DNA of 64,000 bases. It comes from an uncultured Parasphingopyxis sp. (lineage in GTDB: Bacteria; Pseudomonadota; Alphaproteobacteria; Sphingomonadales; Sphingomonadaceae). A model generated the notes under the pieces. That model was not told the origin of the DNA. It made no database searches and was given only the letters and a program-made list of their open reading frames with translations. Below are positions 45,191-54,575 of this stretch, piece by piece. The stretch is taken from NCBI GenBank assembly GCA_947259005.1, contig CAMYKP010000013.1:1-64000 (forward strand), given 5' to 3'. Both the position numbers and the translations under genes were made by a program. Within the stretch, counting starts at the first letter, position 1; each line of letters starts with the position of its first letter.

Positions 45191-45967
45191 ATGGACACGA
45201 TTCTGACACGGACCGAGAATGGCGTGCGGGTGATTTCCTACAATCGCCCGGAGCGGCACAATGCGATCGACGATGCGATGGGCGATGCGTTTCGTCTTGC
45301 CTTCATGGATGCGGTGGAAGACCAGTCGGTGCGGGCAATCCTGCTGCGCGGGGAGGGAAAATCCTTCTGTTCCGGCCGCGATGTTTCCGTGCTCGGCCAT
45401 CGCGAGCGCGACGAAAGCGATTTCGACTTTGTCCGCCGGCACCAGGATGGGCGGCTGGCCATGCAGGACTGTCCCAAGCCCGTGGTGGCCGCGCTCAAGG
45501 GCGGGGTGATCGGAGGCGGCTGTGAAGGTGCGCTCTGCGCTGATATTCGCGTTTCCGACGATACGCTGAAAATGGCTTTGCCCGAGATCAATTTCGGGCT
45601 GTTGCCTGACACTGGCGGTACGCAGTTGTTGGCGGCGCTGATCGGCATGAGCCGCGCCAAGGCCATGGTGCTGACCGGCGACAGGATCGACGCGAAGACG
45701 GCCTATGAATGGGGAGCGGTGGATTTCCTCGTCGCGCCGGACGAACTGGACGATTTTGCGCTCAATCTTGCGATGAAACTCGCCTCCAAGCCGCCGATCG
45801 CGCTCGCCATGGGCAAGCAGATGATCGACCAGATGCACGGCCCTGCGATCCGCAACGGGACACGGCAGGAGCTGCTCGCCCAGACAGCACTCTTCCTGAC
45901 CGAGGATTACAAGGAAGCGCGAGCTGCACACCGCGAGGGCCGTAAGCCCGTTTACAGAGGACGATAA
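45191..45967 (+). CDS. Crotonase-family enoyl-CoA hydratase
   Basis: 258 aa from ATG 45191 (GAGGAAG upstream). It starts with VRVISYNRPERHNAIDDAM and has the oxyanion-hole motif GKSFCSGRDVSVL. Both catalytic glutamates fit: GGGCEGAL and LPEINFGLLPDTGGTQ. It is therefore a likely active hydratase. Thirteen bases follow the GntR stop, so it belongs to the operon. It is read three bases upstream of the next SDR gene. Substrate unknown. Confidence 0.94.
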   Translation: MDTILTRTENGVRVISYNRPERHNAIDDAMGDAFRLAFMDAVEDQSVRAILLRGEGKSFCSGRDVSVLGHRERDESDFDFVRRHQDGRLAMQDCPKPVVAALKGGVIGGGCEGALCADIRVSDDTLKMALPEINFGLLPDTGGTQLLAALIGMSRAKAMVLTGDRIDAKTAYEWGAVDFLVAPDELDDFALNLAMKLASKPPIALAMGKQMIDQMHGPAIRNGTRQELLAQTALFLTEDYKEARAAHREGRKPVYRGR

Positions 45968-45969
45968 TC

Positions 45970-46866
45970 ATGGCGTTGCGAACACCTCCCGCCGAGGGCA
46001 CGGCGATGCTGCCGGCAGGCACATTTGCCGGTCAGACAGTCCTGGTTACCGGGGGCGGTACCGGACTTGGCAAGGGCATGGCTGCGGAATTCGCACGGCT
46101 TGGTGCAAAGCTTGCCATCGTCAGCCGCAAACCCGAGCATCTCGAGGCCGGCGTCGCGGCGATGCGCGACATTGGCGCGGAGGCCGCCGCCTTTGCCTGC
46201 GACATTCGCGATGCGGACCGGATCACCGAGGTCTTCGACGAGATCGAAGAGGCGCTTGGCCCGGTTTCGGTTCTTATCAATAATGCAGCCGGCAATTTCC
46301 CGGTCCCCGCCGAGCAGATGTCCCCCAATGCCTGGAAAACGGTCGTCGACATCGTGCTCAACGGTACCTTCAACTGCAGCCATGAATTTGCCGTCCGGCG
46401 GATCGCCGCAGGCGAAGGCGGGGCGATCCTCAACATTGGCGCTACCTATGCCTGGACGGGTGGACCGGGCACGTCGCATTCTGCGGCGGCCAAGGCAGGC
46501 GTCACCAATATGACCCAGTCGCTTGCCGTGGAATGGGCCGGCGACGATATCCGCGTGAACTGCATCGCGCCGGGCCGGTTCCCGCATGGAGACATGCCGG
46601 CACATATGCTCAAGCATCGCGAAGACGAAATTGCCGACAATACGAACCCGGGCGGGCGCGTCGGCCTTGTCCGCGAGCTGGGCTGGGCAGCCACCTATCT
46701 CTGCTCGCCCTTCGCAGCCTATGTGACGGGTCATACGCTCGTTATCGACGCAGCCAACTGGTTGCGCCGGTCGCTGGTGATGCCTGAATTCGTACCCATT
46801 CGCGACCAGTTCGGCGCAAATGCAGACAAGGCCGCAATCAAGAAGGCGCGGGGAGATCGTTCATGA
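45970..46866 (+). CDS. SDR, 2,4-dienoyl-CoA reductase-like
   Basis: 298 aa. The nucleotide fold is VLVTGGGTGLGKGMAAEFARLGAK. The active site lacks the usual Tyr: TYAWTGGPGTSHSAAAKAGVTNMTQSLAVEW, which is typical of dienoyl-CoA reductases (SxxAK arrangement). NNAAGNFPVPAEQMSPNAWK follows the fold. The C terminus is extended (LRRSLVMPEFVPIRDQFG) and is shared with the paralogue at 61669. It probably reduces a dienoyl-CoA with NADPH. It overlaps the next gene by four bases. Confidence 0.92.
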   Translation: MALRTPPAEGTAMLPAGTFAGQTVLVTGGGTGLGKGMAAEFARLGAKLAIVSRKPEHLEAGVAAMRDIGAEAAAFACDIRDADRITEVFDEIEEALGPVSVLINNAAGNFPVPAEQMSPNAWKTVVDIVLNGTFNCSHEFAVRRIAAGEGGAILNIGATYAWTGGPGTSHSAAAKAGVTNMTQSLAVEWAGDDIRVNCIAPGRFPHGDMPAHMLKHREDEIADNTNPGGRVGLVRELGWAATYLCSPFAAYVTGHTLVIDAANWLRRSLVMPEFVPIRDQFGANADKAAIKKARGDRS

Positions 46867-47618
46867 GCGAGGCGCTGGTCCTGCGGGAAGATCGGGACGG
46901 CGTCTGCACGCTAACCCTTAACCGACCGGCGAGCCGCAACGCAGTCAACCGCGATCTCTTCCGGGCATTCCGCACGCATCTGCTGGAAATCGAGGCGTCC
47001 GGGGACGCTATCGGTATCCTGGTAATCAAGGGTGCGGGGGGGCATTTCTGTGCGGGCCATGACCTCAAGAGCAAACCCCATGCCGACGCATTTGGCTGGC
47101 TGAGGCAGGAAATGCTGATCCTTGAACGGTTGACGAAGCTGCCCCAGCCCGTGATCGCGGCCGTGCAGGGGAGCTGCTACACGGGCGGCCTGGAATTCGC
47201 GCTATCCGCCGACTTCGTCGTCGCCGGGGAAAGCGCCCGGTTTGCCGACACGCATGGCAAGTGGGGCCTGGTGCCCGGTTGGGGAATGAGCCAGCGGCTG
47301 CCCCGCCGTATCGGCCAGGCCAAAGCACTCGAGATGATGTTGACCTGCCGATCCTATACGGGAGAGGAAGCTGCGGCGATGGGCCTTGCCAATTATTGCG
47401 TGCCCGATGCCGAACTCGATGCGACGGTTGCCGATCTTTGCCGCACGATCCTCGCCAACAGCTGGCACAGCAACGCCGAGAACAAGCGGCTGGTGTATGA
47501 AACGGATGGCATGGCGCTTGCCCAGGGCCTCGATCATGAGCTGATGCGCAACGCCGGTTTCGATCCGAAGCTGCGCAAGAAGGGCGAGCCGATCGGCGCA
47601 TCCGGGACGGGCGCCTGA
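46863..47618 (+). CDS. Crotonase-family protein, one catalytic Glu missing
   Basis: 251 aa. The oxyanion-hole motif GGHFCAGHDLKSKP is present. The first glutamate is kept (GGLEFAL), but the second position reads ADTHGKWGLVPGWG, with Thr/His in place of Glu. Such members may act as isomerases, hydrolases or lyases rather than hydratases. It overlaps its neighbours by ATGA and TGATG, so it is tightly coupled to the SDR and the acyl-CoA dehydrogenase. Confidence 0.9.
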   Translation: MSEALVLREDRDGVCTLTLNRPASRNAVNRDLFRAFRTHLLEIEASGDAIGILVIKGAGGHFCAGHDLKSKPHADAFGWLRQEMLILERLTKLPQPVIAAVQGSCYTGGLEFALSADFVVAGESARFADTHGKWGLVPGWGMSQRLPRRIGQAKALEMMLTCRSYTGEEAAAMGLANYCVPDAELDATVADLCRTILANSWHSNAENKRLVYETDGMALAQGLDHELMRNAGFDPKLRKKGEPIGASGTGA

Positions 47619-48769
47619 TGGATATCGGCTTTTCCCCAGAGGAACAGGAGTTTCGCGAGCAGTGCCGCGACTGGCTGCAAACCCATATTCCCGCCGAGAA
47701 AAGGCCGCTCAACGCAGACGAAGCGCTTGATTTTGACAAGGCATGGCAACGCCAGCTCTTTGAGGCGGGCTGGGCGGGCATCAACTGGCCAGAGCGATAT
47801 GGCGGACGCGGTCTTTCCATCGTCCAGCAGGTCATCTGGCTCGAGGAATATGCGCGCGCGCGCGCGCCGTGGATCGGGGCCAATTTCGTCGGCATCAACC
47901 ATGGCGGCCCGACGCTGATCGTCAATGCGAGCGACGCGCAGAAGGCCTTCCACCTGCCGAAAATCCTGAAGGGCGAAGCGATCTGGTGCCAGGGATTTTC
48001 CGAGCCCGGCGCAGGTTCGGATCTCGCCGGCATCCGGACCAAGGGCCGGATAGAAGGCGATGAGATCGTTATCAACGGTTCCAAGATCTGGACGAGTTTC
48101 GCCCATGTCGCCGATTATCAGGAGCTGGTGCTGCGTACCGAAGAGGGGTCGCAGCGCCACAAGGGCCTGAGCTGGGTTATCTGCGACATGAAAGCGCCCG
48201 GTATCACCGTAAGACCGATCCGGAAGATGAGCGGACAGGTCGAGTTTGCGGAAGTTTTCTACGACGATGTGCGCATCCCCCTCGACAATGTCGTCGGCGG
48301 ACTGGGCAATGGCTGGGCTGTCGCGATGTCGACGCTGAGCTTCGAACGGGGCACCGGCTTCATCGCCGACCAGGTGAAACAGTCGCAGGAAGTCGACGAT
48401 CTGATCGCGACCGCGAGGGCGGAAGGCCTGATCACCGACGATCGAATCGCCGAAGATCTCGCCCAGCTCAAGGCCGAAGTTTCAGCCGTGCGGGCAATGA
48501 CGTATCGCAACATCTCCGAAGTCGAGAGGCGCGGCCAGCCGGGGCCCGAAGCGTCGATCATTCGGCTCTTCACCGCCGAGCTGGGCCAGCGTATCGAGCG
48601 AATGGGCATCAGACTCATGGGCGAGCGACTGCTCGATTTCCGCTATGGCGACGACGATCTCGTTCACGATTATCTGCGTGGTTTCGCCGCGACGATCGCT
48701 GGCGGATCGGCGCAAATCCAGCGTGACATAATCGGCGAGCGCATGCTCGGCCTTCCGCGATCGAGGTAG
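47618..48769 (+). CDS. Acyl-CoA dehydrogenase, long subunit of a pair
   Basis: 383 aa. ACAD N-terminal, middle and C-terminal domains are all present: WCQGFSEPGAGSDLAG, GSKIWTSFAHVADY, SFERGTGFIADQ and the end GFAATIAGGSAQIQRDIIGERMLGLPR. The usual YEGT catalytic Glu is replaced (IAGGS), as in steroid-type and related ACADs, where catalysis uses a residue elsewhere. The short subunit gene follows five bases downstream, so a heteromeric enzyme is likely. Confidence 0.93.
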   Translation: MDIGFSPEEQEFREQCRDWLQTHIPAEKRPLNADEALDFDKAWQRQLFEAGWAGINWPERYGGRGLSIVQQVIWLEEYARARAPWIGANFVGINHGGPTLIVNASDAQKAFHLPKILKGEAIWCQGFSEPGAGSDLAGIRTKGRIEGDEIVINGSKIWTSFAHVADYQELVLRTEEGSQRHKGLSWVICDMKAPGITVRPIRKMSGQVEFAEVFYDDVRIPLDNVVGGLGNGWAVAMSTLSFERGTGFIADQVKQSQEVDDLIATARAEGLITDDRIAEDLAQLKAEVSAVRAMTYRNISEVERRGQPGPEASIIRLFTAELGQRIERMGIRLMGERLLDFRYGDDDLVHDYLRGFAATIAGGSAQIQRDIIGERMLGLPRSR

Positions 48770-48774
48770 CTGCG

Positions 48775-49641
48775 ATGGATCTCACCCCCAATGACGAGCA
48801 GGAGGCGTTGCGCACGGCGACGGTCGACTGGCTTGCTGACAATATGCCGCTCGATCAGGCCCGGACACGCCCGGCCAGCATATGGCAGGGCATGGAGGAT
48901 ATGGGCTGGTTCGGCCTGACAACCGGAGCGATGGGGCTGGACCATGCGACCGAGGCCCTTCTCTTTGCCGAGCTTGGGCGGTTCCTGGCCCCGGTCTCCG
49001 CCATCTCGACCGCAGTGGCGGCGCGGTGGAGCGATACCGAGGGCAAGGTAGCGCTTGCGCTCGGCGAGAGGATTCTGGACTCCGGGGACACGGAGACGGC
49101 GCTGGGCCTGTTCGACGGCAAGGCAGGTCTGGTCTCCTATCAGGCCGCAGCGGCGGAGCCGAGCCTCGACCTTTCCACCGCCCAGACCATTCTCGATGCC
49201 GCGCCCGAACCGGCGTTGCTCGGTGAGTCCGAGGCGGCGCTGCATTTCCGGTTGCTGACGGCTGCCTATGCGGTGGGTTGTGCCGAGGCAGCGGGCGCAA
49301 TGGCGACGGAGTATGCCAAAATGCGCGAGCAGTTCGGCAAGCCCATAGGCAGTTTCCAGGCGATCAAGCATATGTGCGCCGATATGGCCGTGCGTTCGCA
49401 GGTGTGCCGTTCGCAACTTTATTATGCAGCCTGCGCCCTGGATGGCGAGGATCCGGACGTCGACTTTCACATCGGCGCGGCAAAGCGGCTCGCCGACCAG
49501 GCTGCGCTGGAGAATGGCCGGGCCAATATCCAGATCCATGGCGGTATCGGCATGACCGACGAGGCGCTGGCGCATTTGCCGTTAAAGCGGGCGCACCTGT
49601 TGCAGTTCGTTGCTCCGACGGCGACGGCTGAACTGCTGTAG
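48775..49641 (+). CDS. Acyl-CoA dehydrogenase, short subunit of a pair
   Basis: 288 aa, well below the usual 380-400. It keeps the N-terminal helical domain (DEQEALRTATVDWLADNMP) and C-terminal helices (MREQFGKPIGSFQAIKHMCADMAV, NIQIHGGIGMTDEALAHLPLKRAHLLQF) but the middle domain is shortened and the FAD/substrate motifs are weak. In steroid catabolism such short partners form alpha2beta2 heterotetramers with a longer subunit, and the active site sits in one of them. It is the last gene of the operon, convergent with the ligase gene. Confidence 0.9.
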   Translation: MDLTPNDEQEALRTATVDWLADNMPLDQARTRPASIWQGMEDMGWFGLTTGAMGLDHATEALLFAELGRFLAPVSAISTAVAARWSDTEGKVALALGERILDSGDTETALGLFDGKAGLVSYQAAAAEPSLDLSTAQTILDAAPEPALLGESEAALHFRLLTAAYAVGCAEAAGAMATEYAKMREQFGKPIGSFQAIKHMCADMAVRSQVCRSQLYYAACALDGEDPDVDFHIGAAKRLADQAALENGRANIQIHGGIGMTDEALAHLPLKRAHLLQFVAPTATAELL

Positions 49642-49647
49642 CAACGG

Positions 49648-51192
49648 TCAGGCGCCAGCCCGGGCCCAATAGTCGTCGCGCAATTTCTTCTTGTAGAGTT
49701 TTCCCGTGTCGTGGCGGGGCAGCTGCTCCATGAAATCGATGCTGCGCGGGCATTTGACCGAGGACAGCCGCTCACGGCAGAAGGTATCGAGTTCCGCGGC
49801 AAGCGCCTCTCCCGCTTCGGACCAGTTCTCGGGCTGGATCACGGCTTTGACCTCTTCGCCGAAATCCGGATTGGGGACGCCGAACACAGCAACATCCGAG
49901 ACTTTCGGATGAAGGATCAGCATATTCTCTATCTCCTGCGGATAGATGTTCACGCCCCCTGAAATGATCATGAAACTTTTGCGATCGGTGAGATACAGAT
50001 AGCCCTCCGCATCGATCCGCCCGATATCGCCCAGTGTAGACCAGCCTTCGTGGCTGGCATGGCGGGCGGCTTGCGTCTTTTCGGGGTCGTTCAGATATTC
50101 GAAGCGGTTGCCTCCGCTGAAATAGATCGCCCCGGTTTTGCCGGGTGGCAGTTCGTTGCCGTCCTCGTCGCAGATATGGATCTGGCCCGTCCGGGTACGT
50201 CCGACCGATCCGGGATGTGCCAGCCATTCCTCGGGCGTGATGAAGGTCGATCCGCCACCCTCGCTGCCGCCATAATATTCGTAGATTATCGGCCCCAGCC
50301 AATCGAGCATCTGCTGTTTGACGGGGACGGGACAGGGGGCCGCCGCATGGACGACCTGTTTAAGCGAGGAGAGATCGTAGCGCTTGCGCACGGCCTCGGG
50401 CAGCTTCAGCAGGCGAACGAACATTGTCGGGACGAGCTGGGAAAAAGTGACGCGATATTTTTCAACCGCGGCGAGCCAAGCTTCGGCGTCGAATTTCTCC
50501 ATGACAATGACGGTGCCGCCGGTGCGCTGGACAGTTGTGGAGTACATGAGCGGAGCGGTGTGATAGAGAGGTGCGGGTGACAGATAGACGGTGTCCGTCG
50601 ATAATCCGTATGCTGCCGCGACCATAGGTGCGAAGGGCGGATCGCCATCGACCGGACCTTCAGGCAGTGCGATCCTGACACCCTTGGGCCTCCCTGTCGT
50701 GCCGGAGGAATAGACCATGTGAAAGCCCGGGCTTTCATCGGCAATCGGCGTTTCCGGCCATTCTGCGCAGCTTTCCTCCCAGTCGGGGACGCCGGCAAGA
50801 CCGGAGAGACCAAACACGGTATCGACATCCGGGATCAGCGCATCACGCTCCGCAACCAGCCTTTCGGCCGTCACGCCAACACCTGCCGAAAGGAGCAGCG
50901 CCTTGGCTGCGCTGTCATTGACTATATAGGCGGCTTCATCCGGCGTCAGCCGGGTCGATATCGGCGTAATGAACAGGCCGGCGCGCTGGGCTGCCCAATA
51001 GGCGGTGAAGAATTCGGGCCGGTTCTCGATCATGAGCGCGACCGCATCGCCGCGCGTCAGCCCCCGGTCGCGCAGCAGATGTGCGCCGCGATTGGCCCGT
51101 GCCTCAAGCTCGCCATAGCTCAGGCACTCGCCACTGCCCGCCATGATGGCGGCGGCGTGACCGGGTCTGTCGAGATGATTGCGTGGATACAT
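49648..51192 (-). CDS. AMP-forming acyl-CoA ligase
   Basis: 514 aa. The adenylation signature MVYSSGTTGRPKGVR is present, with YEYYGGSEGG, GYLYLTDRKSFMIISGGVNIYPQEIE and the C-terminal catalytic Lys region VKCPRSIDFMEQLPRHDTGKLYKKKL. This activates a carboxylic acid as CoA thioester via acyl-AMP. It is the likely entry enzyme of the pathway. ATG 51192 has GGAAGGAAG upstream. It is divergent from the acyl-CoA dehydrogenase gene, with the perfect operator palindrome in between. Confidence 0.95.
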   Translation of the reverse strand: MYPRNHLDRPGHAAAIMAGSGECLSYGELEARANRGAHLLRDRGLTRGDAVALMIENRPEFFTAYWAAQRAGLFITPISTRLTPDEAAYIVNDSAAKALLLSAGVGVTAERLVAERDALIPDVDTVFGLSGLAGVPDWEESCAEWPETPIADESPGFHMVYSSGTTGRPKGVRIALPEGPVDGDPPFAPMVAAAYGLSTDTVYLSPAPLYHTAPLMYSTTVQRTGGTVIVMEKFDAEAWLAAVEKYRVTFSQLVPTMFVRLLKLPEAVRKRYDLSSLKQVVHAAAPCPVPVKQQMLDWLGPIIYEYYGGSEGGGSTFITPEEWLAHPGSVGRTRTGQIHICDEDGNELPPGKTGAIYFSGGNRFEYLNDPEKTQAARHASHEGWSTLGDIGRIDAEGYLYLTDRKSFMIISGGVNIYPQEIENMLILHPKVSDVAVFGVPNPDFGEEVKAVIQPENWSEAGEALAAELDTFCRERLSSVKCPRSIDFMEQLPRHDTGKLYKKKLRDDYWARAGA

Positions 51193-51283
51193 GATCTTCC
51201 TTCCGATCAGCTCGCCGACCCCCTATTCTCCGGTTCGTCGAACCTGCTTCCATGCCCGAAAATCTCCGGATCACCATCATGTT

Positions 51284-51300
51284 GTCTAACTAAGTTAGAC
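51284..51300. promoter_or_regulatory. Shared operator site 3, perfect 17-bp palindrome
   Basis: GTCTAACTAAGTTAGAC is perfectly symmetric around the central A. It lies between the ligase (start 51192) and the acyl-CoA dehydrogenase (start 51462). The overlapping TTGTCTAACTA fits the TNGTNNNACNA pattern reported for the FadR subfamily of GntR regulators. Confidence 0.8.
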
Positions 51301-51461
51301 ATGATAGGCAAGGCAGCGATTGGGTTTCAGGGGAGGTGCCACCGGGCTGAAAAGTCACGAAAAGGGCATCTTCCTGCAAGGTAAACTGAGTTGATACGCA
51401 ATGCCGAAATGGACGGCGCCGTCTGGCGTCGGACCAGCGGGACAATAGGAAGGATTTCGCG

Positions 51462-52625
51462 ATGAGTGTTTTGGGAGTGGCCGAACCTGAATTCATGTCT
51501 GACGAGGAGATCGCGATCTTCAACGATGCAGTCGGTAAGTTCTTCGATCAGCATGCGCCTGAAAAGCGTCTCAAAACCTGGGAAGAAAATGGCCAGTGCG
51601 AGCGTGATTTCTGGCGTGAGGCCGGCCAGGCCGGATTGCTCGGTGTTTCCGTACCGGAAGAATTTGGCGGGCATGGGGGCGATTTTCGTCATGACATGGT
51701 TGTCGTCAACCAGACCGCTGCCAAGGGCGCGATCGGTTTCAATGCTTCGCTGCACAATGTCATCTGTGTGCCCTATATCGTTCGCTACGGCACGGACGAG
51801 CAGAAGAAGCGCTGGCTCCCCAAAATGGTTTCCGGCGAGCTCGTTACCGCCATCGCGATGAGTGAACCGGGCGCTGGCAGCGACCTTCAGTCGGTTTCGA
51901 CAACCGCGATCAAGGACGGCAACGGCTATCGCATAAACGGTTCGAAAACCTTCATCTCGAATGGCCAGGTCGCCGATTTCATCATCGTCGTCGCCAAGAC
52001 CGATCCGAACGAAGGGGCCAAGGGTATCTCGCTCATGTGCCTGGAAACCGAAGGTGCCGACGGTTTCGAGCGTGGTCGCAAGCTAGACAAGATCGGCCTT
52101 GATGCCTCCGACACGTCCGAGCTGTTCTTCGACAATGTCTTCGTGCCCGGCGAAAATGTTCTCGGTAACGTTGAGGGCCAGGGCTTTTACCAGCTGATGG
52201 GAGAGCTCGGTCAGGAACGACTGCTGATCGCAATGGGCGCCGTGGGTACGATCGAACGGGCACTCGAAGCGACGCTGGACTATGTCAAACAGCGCAAGGC
52301 GTTCGGCAAGACGGTCTGGGATTTCCAGAATACCCAGTTCGTGCTCGCGGATCTCAAGGCCAAGGGAGCTGCGGCAAAGGCACTGGTCAACGATTGCATC
52401 GCCCGGCACCTGAAGGGCGAACTCGATCCCGCCACCGCGGCGAGCGCCAAATATTGGTGCACCGAATTGCAGGGCGAGGTTGTCGACAAATGCCTGCAGT
52501 TCCATGGCGGCTGGGGCTATATCAACGAATATCCGATCGCCCGGATGTATCGCGACAGTCGTATCACGCGCATCTTTGGCGGCTCGAACGAGATCATGAA
52601 GATGCTGATCGCACGAAGCATGTAG
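51462..52625 (+). CDS. Acyl-CoA dehydrogenase, LCAD-like
   Basis: 387 aa, complete ACAD. Motifs: TAIAMSEPGAGSDLQSV, GSKTFISNGQVADF, LGQERLLIAMGAVGTIERALEATLDYVKQRKAFGKTVWDFQ, FHGGWGYINEYPIARMYRDSRITRIFGGSNEIMKMLIAR. It resembles human LCAD in the helix G segment, where the catalytic Glu lies, and has FGGSNE where MCAD has YEGT. ATG 51462 follows AGGAAGGA. It is read from the divergent promoter with the perfect operator. It may do the first dehydrogenation of the acyl-CoA made by the ligase. Confidence 0.94.
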   Translation: MSVLGVAEPEFMSDEEIAIFNDAVGKFFDQHAPEKRLKTWEENGQCERDFWREAGQAGLLGVSVPEEFGGHGGDFRHDMVVVNQTAAKGAIGFNASLHNVICVPYIVRYGTDEQKKRWLPKMVSGELVTAIAMSEPGAGSDLQSVSTTAIKDGNGYRINGSKTFISNGQVADFIIVVAKTDPNEGAKGISLMCLETEGADGFERGRKLDKIGLDASDTSELFFDNVFVPGENVLGNVEGQGFYQLMGELGQERLLIAMGAVGTIERALEATLDYVKQRKAFGKTVWDFQNTQFVLADLKAKGAAAKALVNDCIARHLKGELDPATAASAKYWCTELQGEVVDKCLQFHGGWGYINEYPIARMYRDSRITRIFGGSNEIMKMLIARSM

Positions 52626-52727
52626 CATTGCCGGGCCGCATGGTCATGACCGGGCCGTTGCGACAAGGCTGACAGCATCCGCCCGCGCCTAGCGGTGCCT
52701 TTCCGATCCGCAAATCGGGGCGAGCGC

Positions 52728-53528
52728 TTACCGAAGGTCGAACTTTTTCGCCTTGTCAGCCATCAGCGTGGCGCGATCAACCTGCGACGTGCCCAGCGGA
52801 TTGCCGAGCAGGCAATATTGAAGACCCGTGGACAGCGCCACGGTCCGTGGCAGGTCTAGCGATTGCCAGATTGCCTTGAGCGAACCCTGTGTTGCCGCAG
52901 TTGGTTTGGCCGCTATGATTTTTGCGAGTTCCGCAGCGCGATCATGGAGCTTCTCGAGCGGCAGGACCTCGCTGACAATGCCTATGCGCTTGGCGGTTTC
53001 GGCGGAAATGCGTTCGTCATTGCCGAGCAGCACCATGCGCAACACGTCTCCGAGCGGCATTTTATAGGTCGCGCCGATCGGCTCGAGAGCGCTTGTCATG
53101 CCATAAGTAACATGCGGATCGAAAAAGGTCGCATCTTCGGAACAAATGACGATGTCGCACTCGTTCAGCCAGTAGAAGGCGCCGCCGGCCGCCATGCCGT
53201 GAACTGCGCACACGACTGGCTTCCAGCAGTTGTTCGCCTTGGGCCCCAGCTTGTTTCCGGGGTCCTCTGCATTCCAGGGATCGTCGATGACGACCTCTCC
53301 GCCGGGCTCGCGCGCAGCCTTGACGTCGACCCCTGTGCAGAAGGCGCGGCCGGGCGCCGCTTTCAGAACTACGCAGTGAATATCATCGTCAAAACTGACC
53401 TTCGCCCATACATCTGCGAACTCATCCATCATCTGCCGGGTGAAGCTGTTCATTGCTTCGGGCCGATTGATCGTTATCGTTGCGACATGGTCGGATGTTT
53501 CAAACAACAGGGTGTTATAATCGGCCAT
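52728..53528 (-). CDS. Crotonase-family protein, both catalytic Glu absent
   Basis: 266 aa with crotonase fold: ATITINRPEAMNSFTRQMMDEF and AFCTGVDVKAARE. The helix positions read GGAFYWLNECDI and FDPHVTYGMTS, with neither catalytic glutamate of hydratases. The oxyanion hole is kept, so it may be a hydrolase, isomerase or decarboxylase-like enzyme. It is divergent from the second GntR gene, with a degenerate shared operator in the gap. Start ATG 53528. Confidence 0.9.
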   Translation of the reverse strand: MADYNTLLFETSDHVATITINRPEAMNSFTRQMMDEFADVWAKVSFDDDIHCVVLKAAPGRAFCTGVDVKAAREPGGEVVIDDPWNAEDPGNKLGPKANNCWKPVVCAVHGMAAGGAFYWLNECDIVICSEDATFFDPHVTYGMTSALEPIGATYKMPLGDVLRMVLLGNDERISAETAKRIGIVSEVLPLEKLHDRAAELAKIIAAKPTAATQGSLKAIWQSLDLPRTVALSTGLQYCLLGNPLGTSQVDRATLMADKAKKFDLR

Positions 53529-53558
53529 GACAATTTCTCTCCACGCAGTTAGAATAGT

Positions 53559-53569
53559 TAACTAGGTGA
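53559..53569. promoter_or_regulatory. Shared operator site 4 (TAACTAGGTGA)
   Basis: Two mismatches from TAACTAAGTTA; followed by TATATC like site 1. Between the crotonase (53528, minus) and GntR (53637, plus) starts. A degenerate site. Confidence 0.5.
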
Positions 53570-53636
53570 TATATCCACAAACCGAACGCAGCAAGCTAGT
53601 CTCTTGGTCCGGTGTTCGAACAGGCAGAGTATAACG

Positions 53637-54452
53637 ATGGCAAAACCAGCTTCTCACGAAAACCTCCGGAGCGATAGTCCTCTTGCACCAAGGCCGAACG
53701 AACGGCCGCTGCGCGTTCCCAAGACCGCCGAAATTGTCGCCGACAGCATTCGAAAGCGAATCATACAGGGTGAGCTAAAGGAAGGCGATTCGCTGCCGCC
53801 CGAAGCGCAGCTGATAGAGACATTCTCGATTTCCCGGCCAACCTTGAGGGAGGCATTCCGTATCCTCGAGGCCGAACGCCTCATCAATGTCGTGCGCGGA
53901 TCCCGGTCCGGTGCCCGTGTCCATCAACCGCGAGTCGAAAGCGTTTCGCGTTATGCGAGCTTCGTCCTCCAGGCATCAGGCATCACCGTTGCCGACATCT
54001 ACGAGGCGCGTCTCGCCATTGAACCTTATGCGGTTCGGCAACTTGCGCAAAAGCGGCCCAAAAAGGGAATTGAGCGGATGCGTGCCGAAGTCGACCGCCT
54101 GAACGTTCTGGTCGATGAGGGGCGCTACACCGAATTCATCATCGGCGTCGCCGAATTCCATCGCCTGATGGTTGAAGTGGCGGGTAACGAGACGCTCCAT
54201 TTTCTTACCCGCGTGCTCCAGGAAGTCATCGAGCAGTTTCAGGTCCGCCACCTCTCAATGTATCCGCGGGATCCGGGGGAGCAGAAAAAAAGTTCGCTCG
54301 CAGGTGTCCGGTCCTTCCATAAACTCATCGCCCTGATCGAAGCGGGCGATGCAGCCGAGGCCGAGGAACATTGGCGGTTGCACCTCACCAATGCCAACAG
54401 GACCTGGGCGATCGACCGGACTCTTTTGGAGGTCCTTACCGCAGCCGATTGA
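53637..54452 (+). CDS. GntR/FadR-subfamily regulator, second of two
   Basis: About 271 aa from ATG 53637. The winged helix-turn-helix is GELKEGDSLPPEAQLIETFSISRPTLREAFRILEAERLINVVRGSRSGARVHQP. The FCD domain follows: LAIEPYAVRQLAQKRP, GVAEFHRLMVEVAGNETLHFLTRVLQEV. This is the standard FadR-subfamily layout, where FCD binds acyl-CoA or organic acids. The sites around this gene carry the shared operator, so autoregulation and control of the adjacent hydratase operon are likely. Its closest GntR in the window is at 44350, but they are not close paralogues. Confidence 0.92.
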   Translation: MAKPASHENLRSDSPLAPRPNERPLRVPKTAEIVADSIRKRIIQGELKEGDSLPPEAQLIETFSISRPTLREAFRILEAERLINVVRGSRSGARVHQPRVESVSRYASFVLQASGITVADIYEARLAIEPYAVRQLAQKRPKKGIERMRAEVDRLNVLVDEGRYTEFIIGVAEFHRLMVEVAGNETLHFLTRVLQEVIEQFQVRHLSMYPRDPGEQKKSSLAGVRSFHKLIALIEAGDAAEAEEHWRLHLTNANRTWAIDRTLLEVLTAAD

Positions 54453-54510
54453 TCCCTTCGCCACACAGACGAACCCGTCCAAGGTGGGTTGCCCCGATCT
54501 CTGACATAGT

Positions 54511-54521
54511 ATACTAAGTTA
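54511..54521. promoter_or_regulatory. Shared operator site 5 (ATACTAAGTTA)
   Basis: ATACTAAGTTAGAC, nine of eleven core bases plus the GAC flank of the perfect site. It lies between the GntR stop and the MaoC-like hydratase start at 54576. Confidence 0.65.
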
Positions 54522-54575
54522 GACATCAAGTGGGCCTGCTCTCCTTTGCAGTGCCTTGTGGAGAGGATCGTCATA

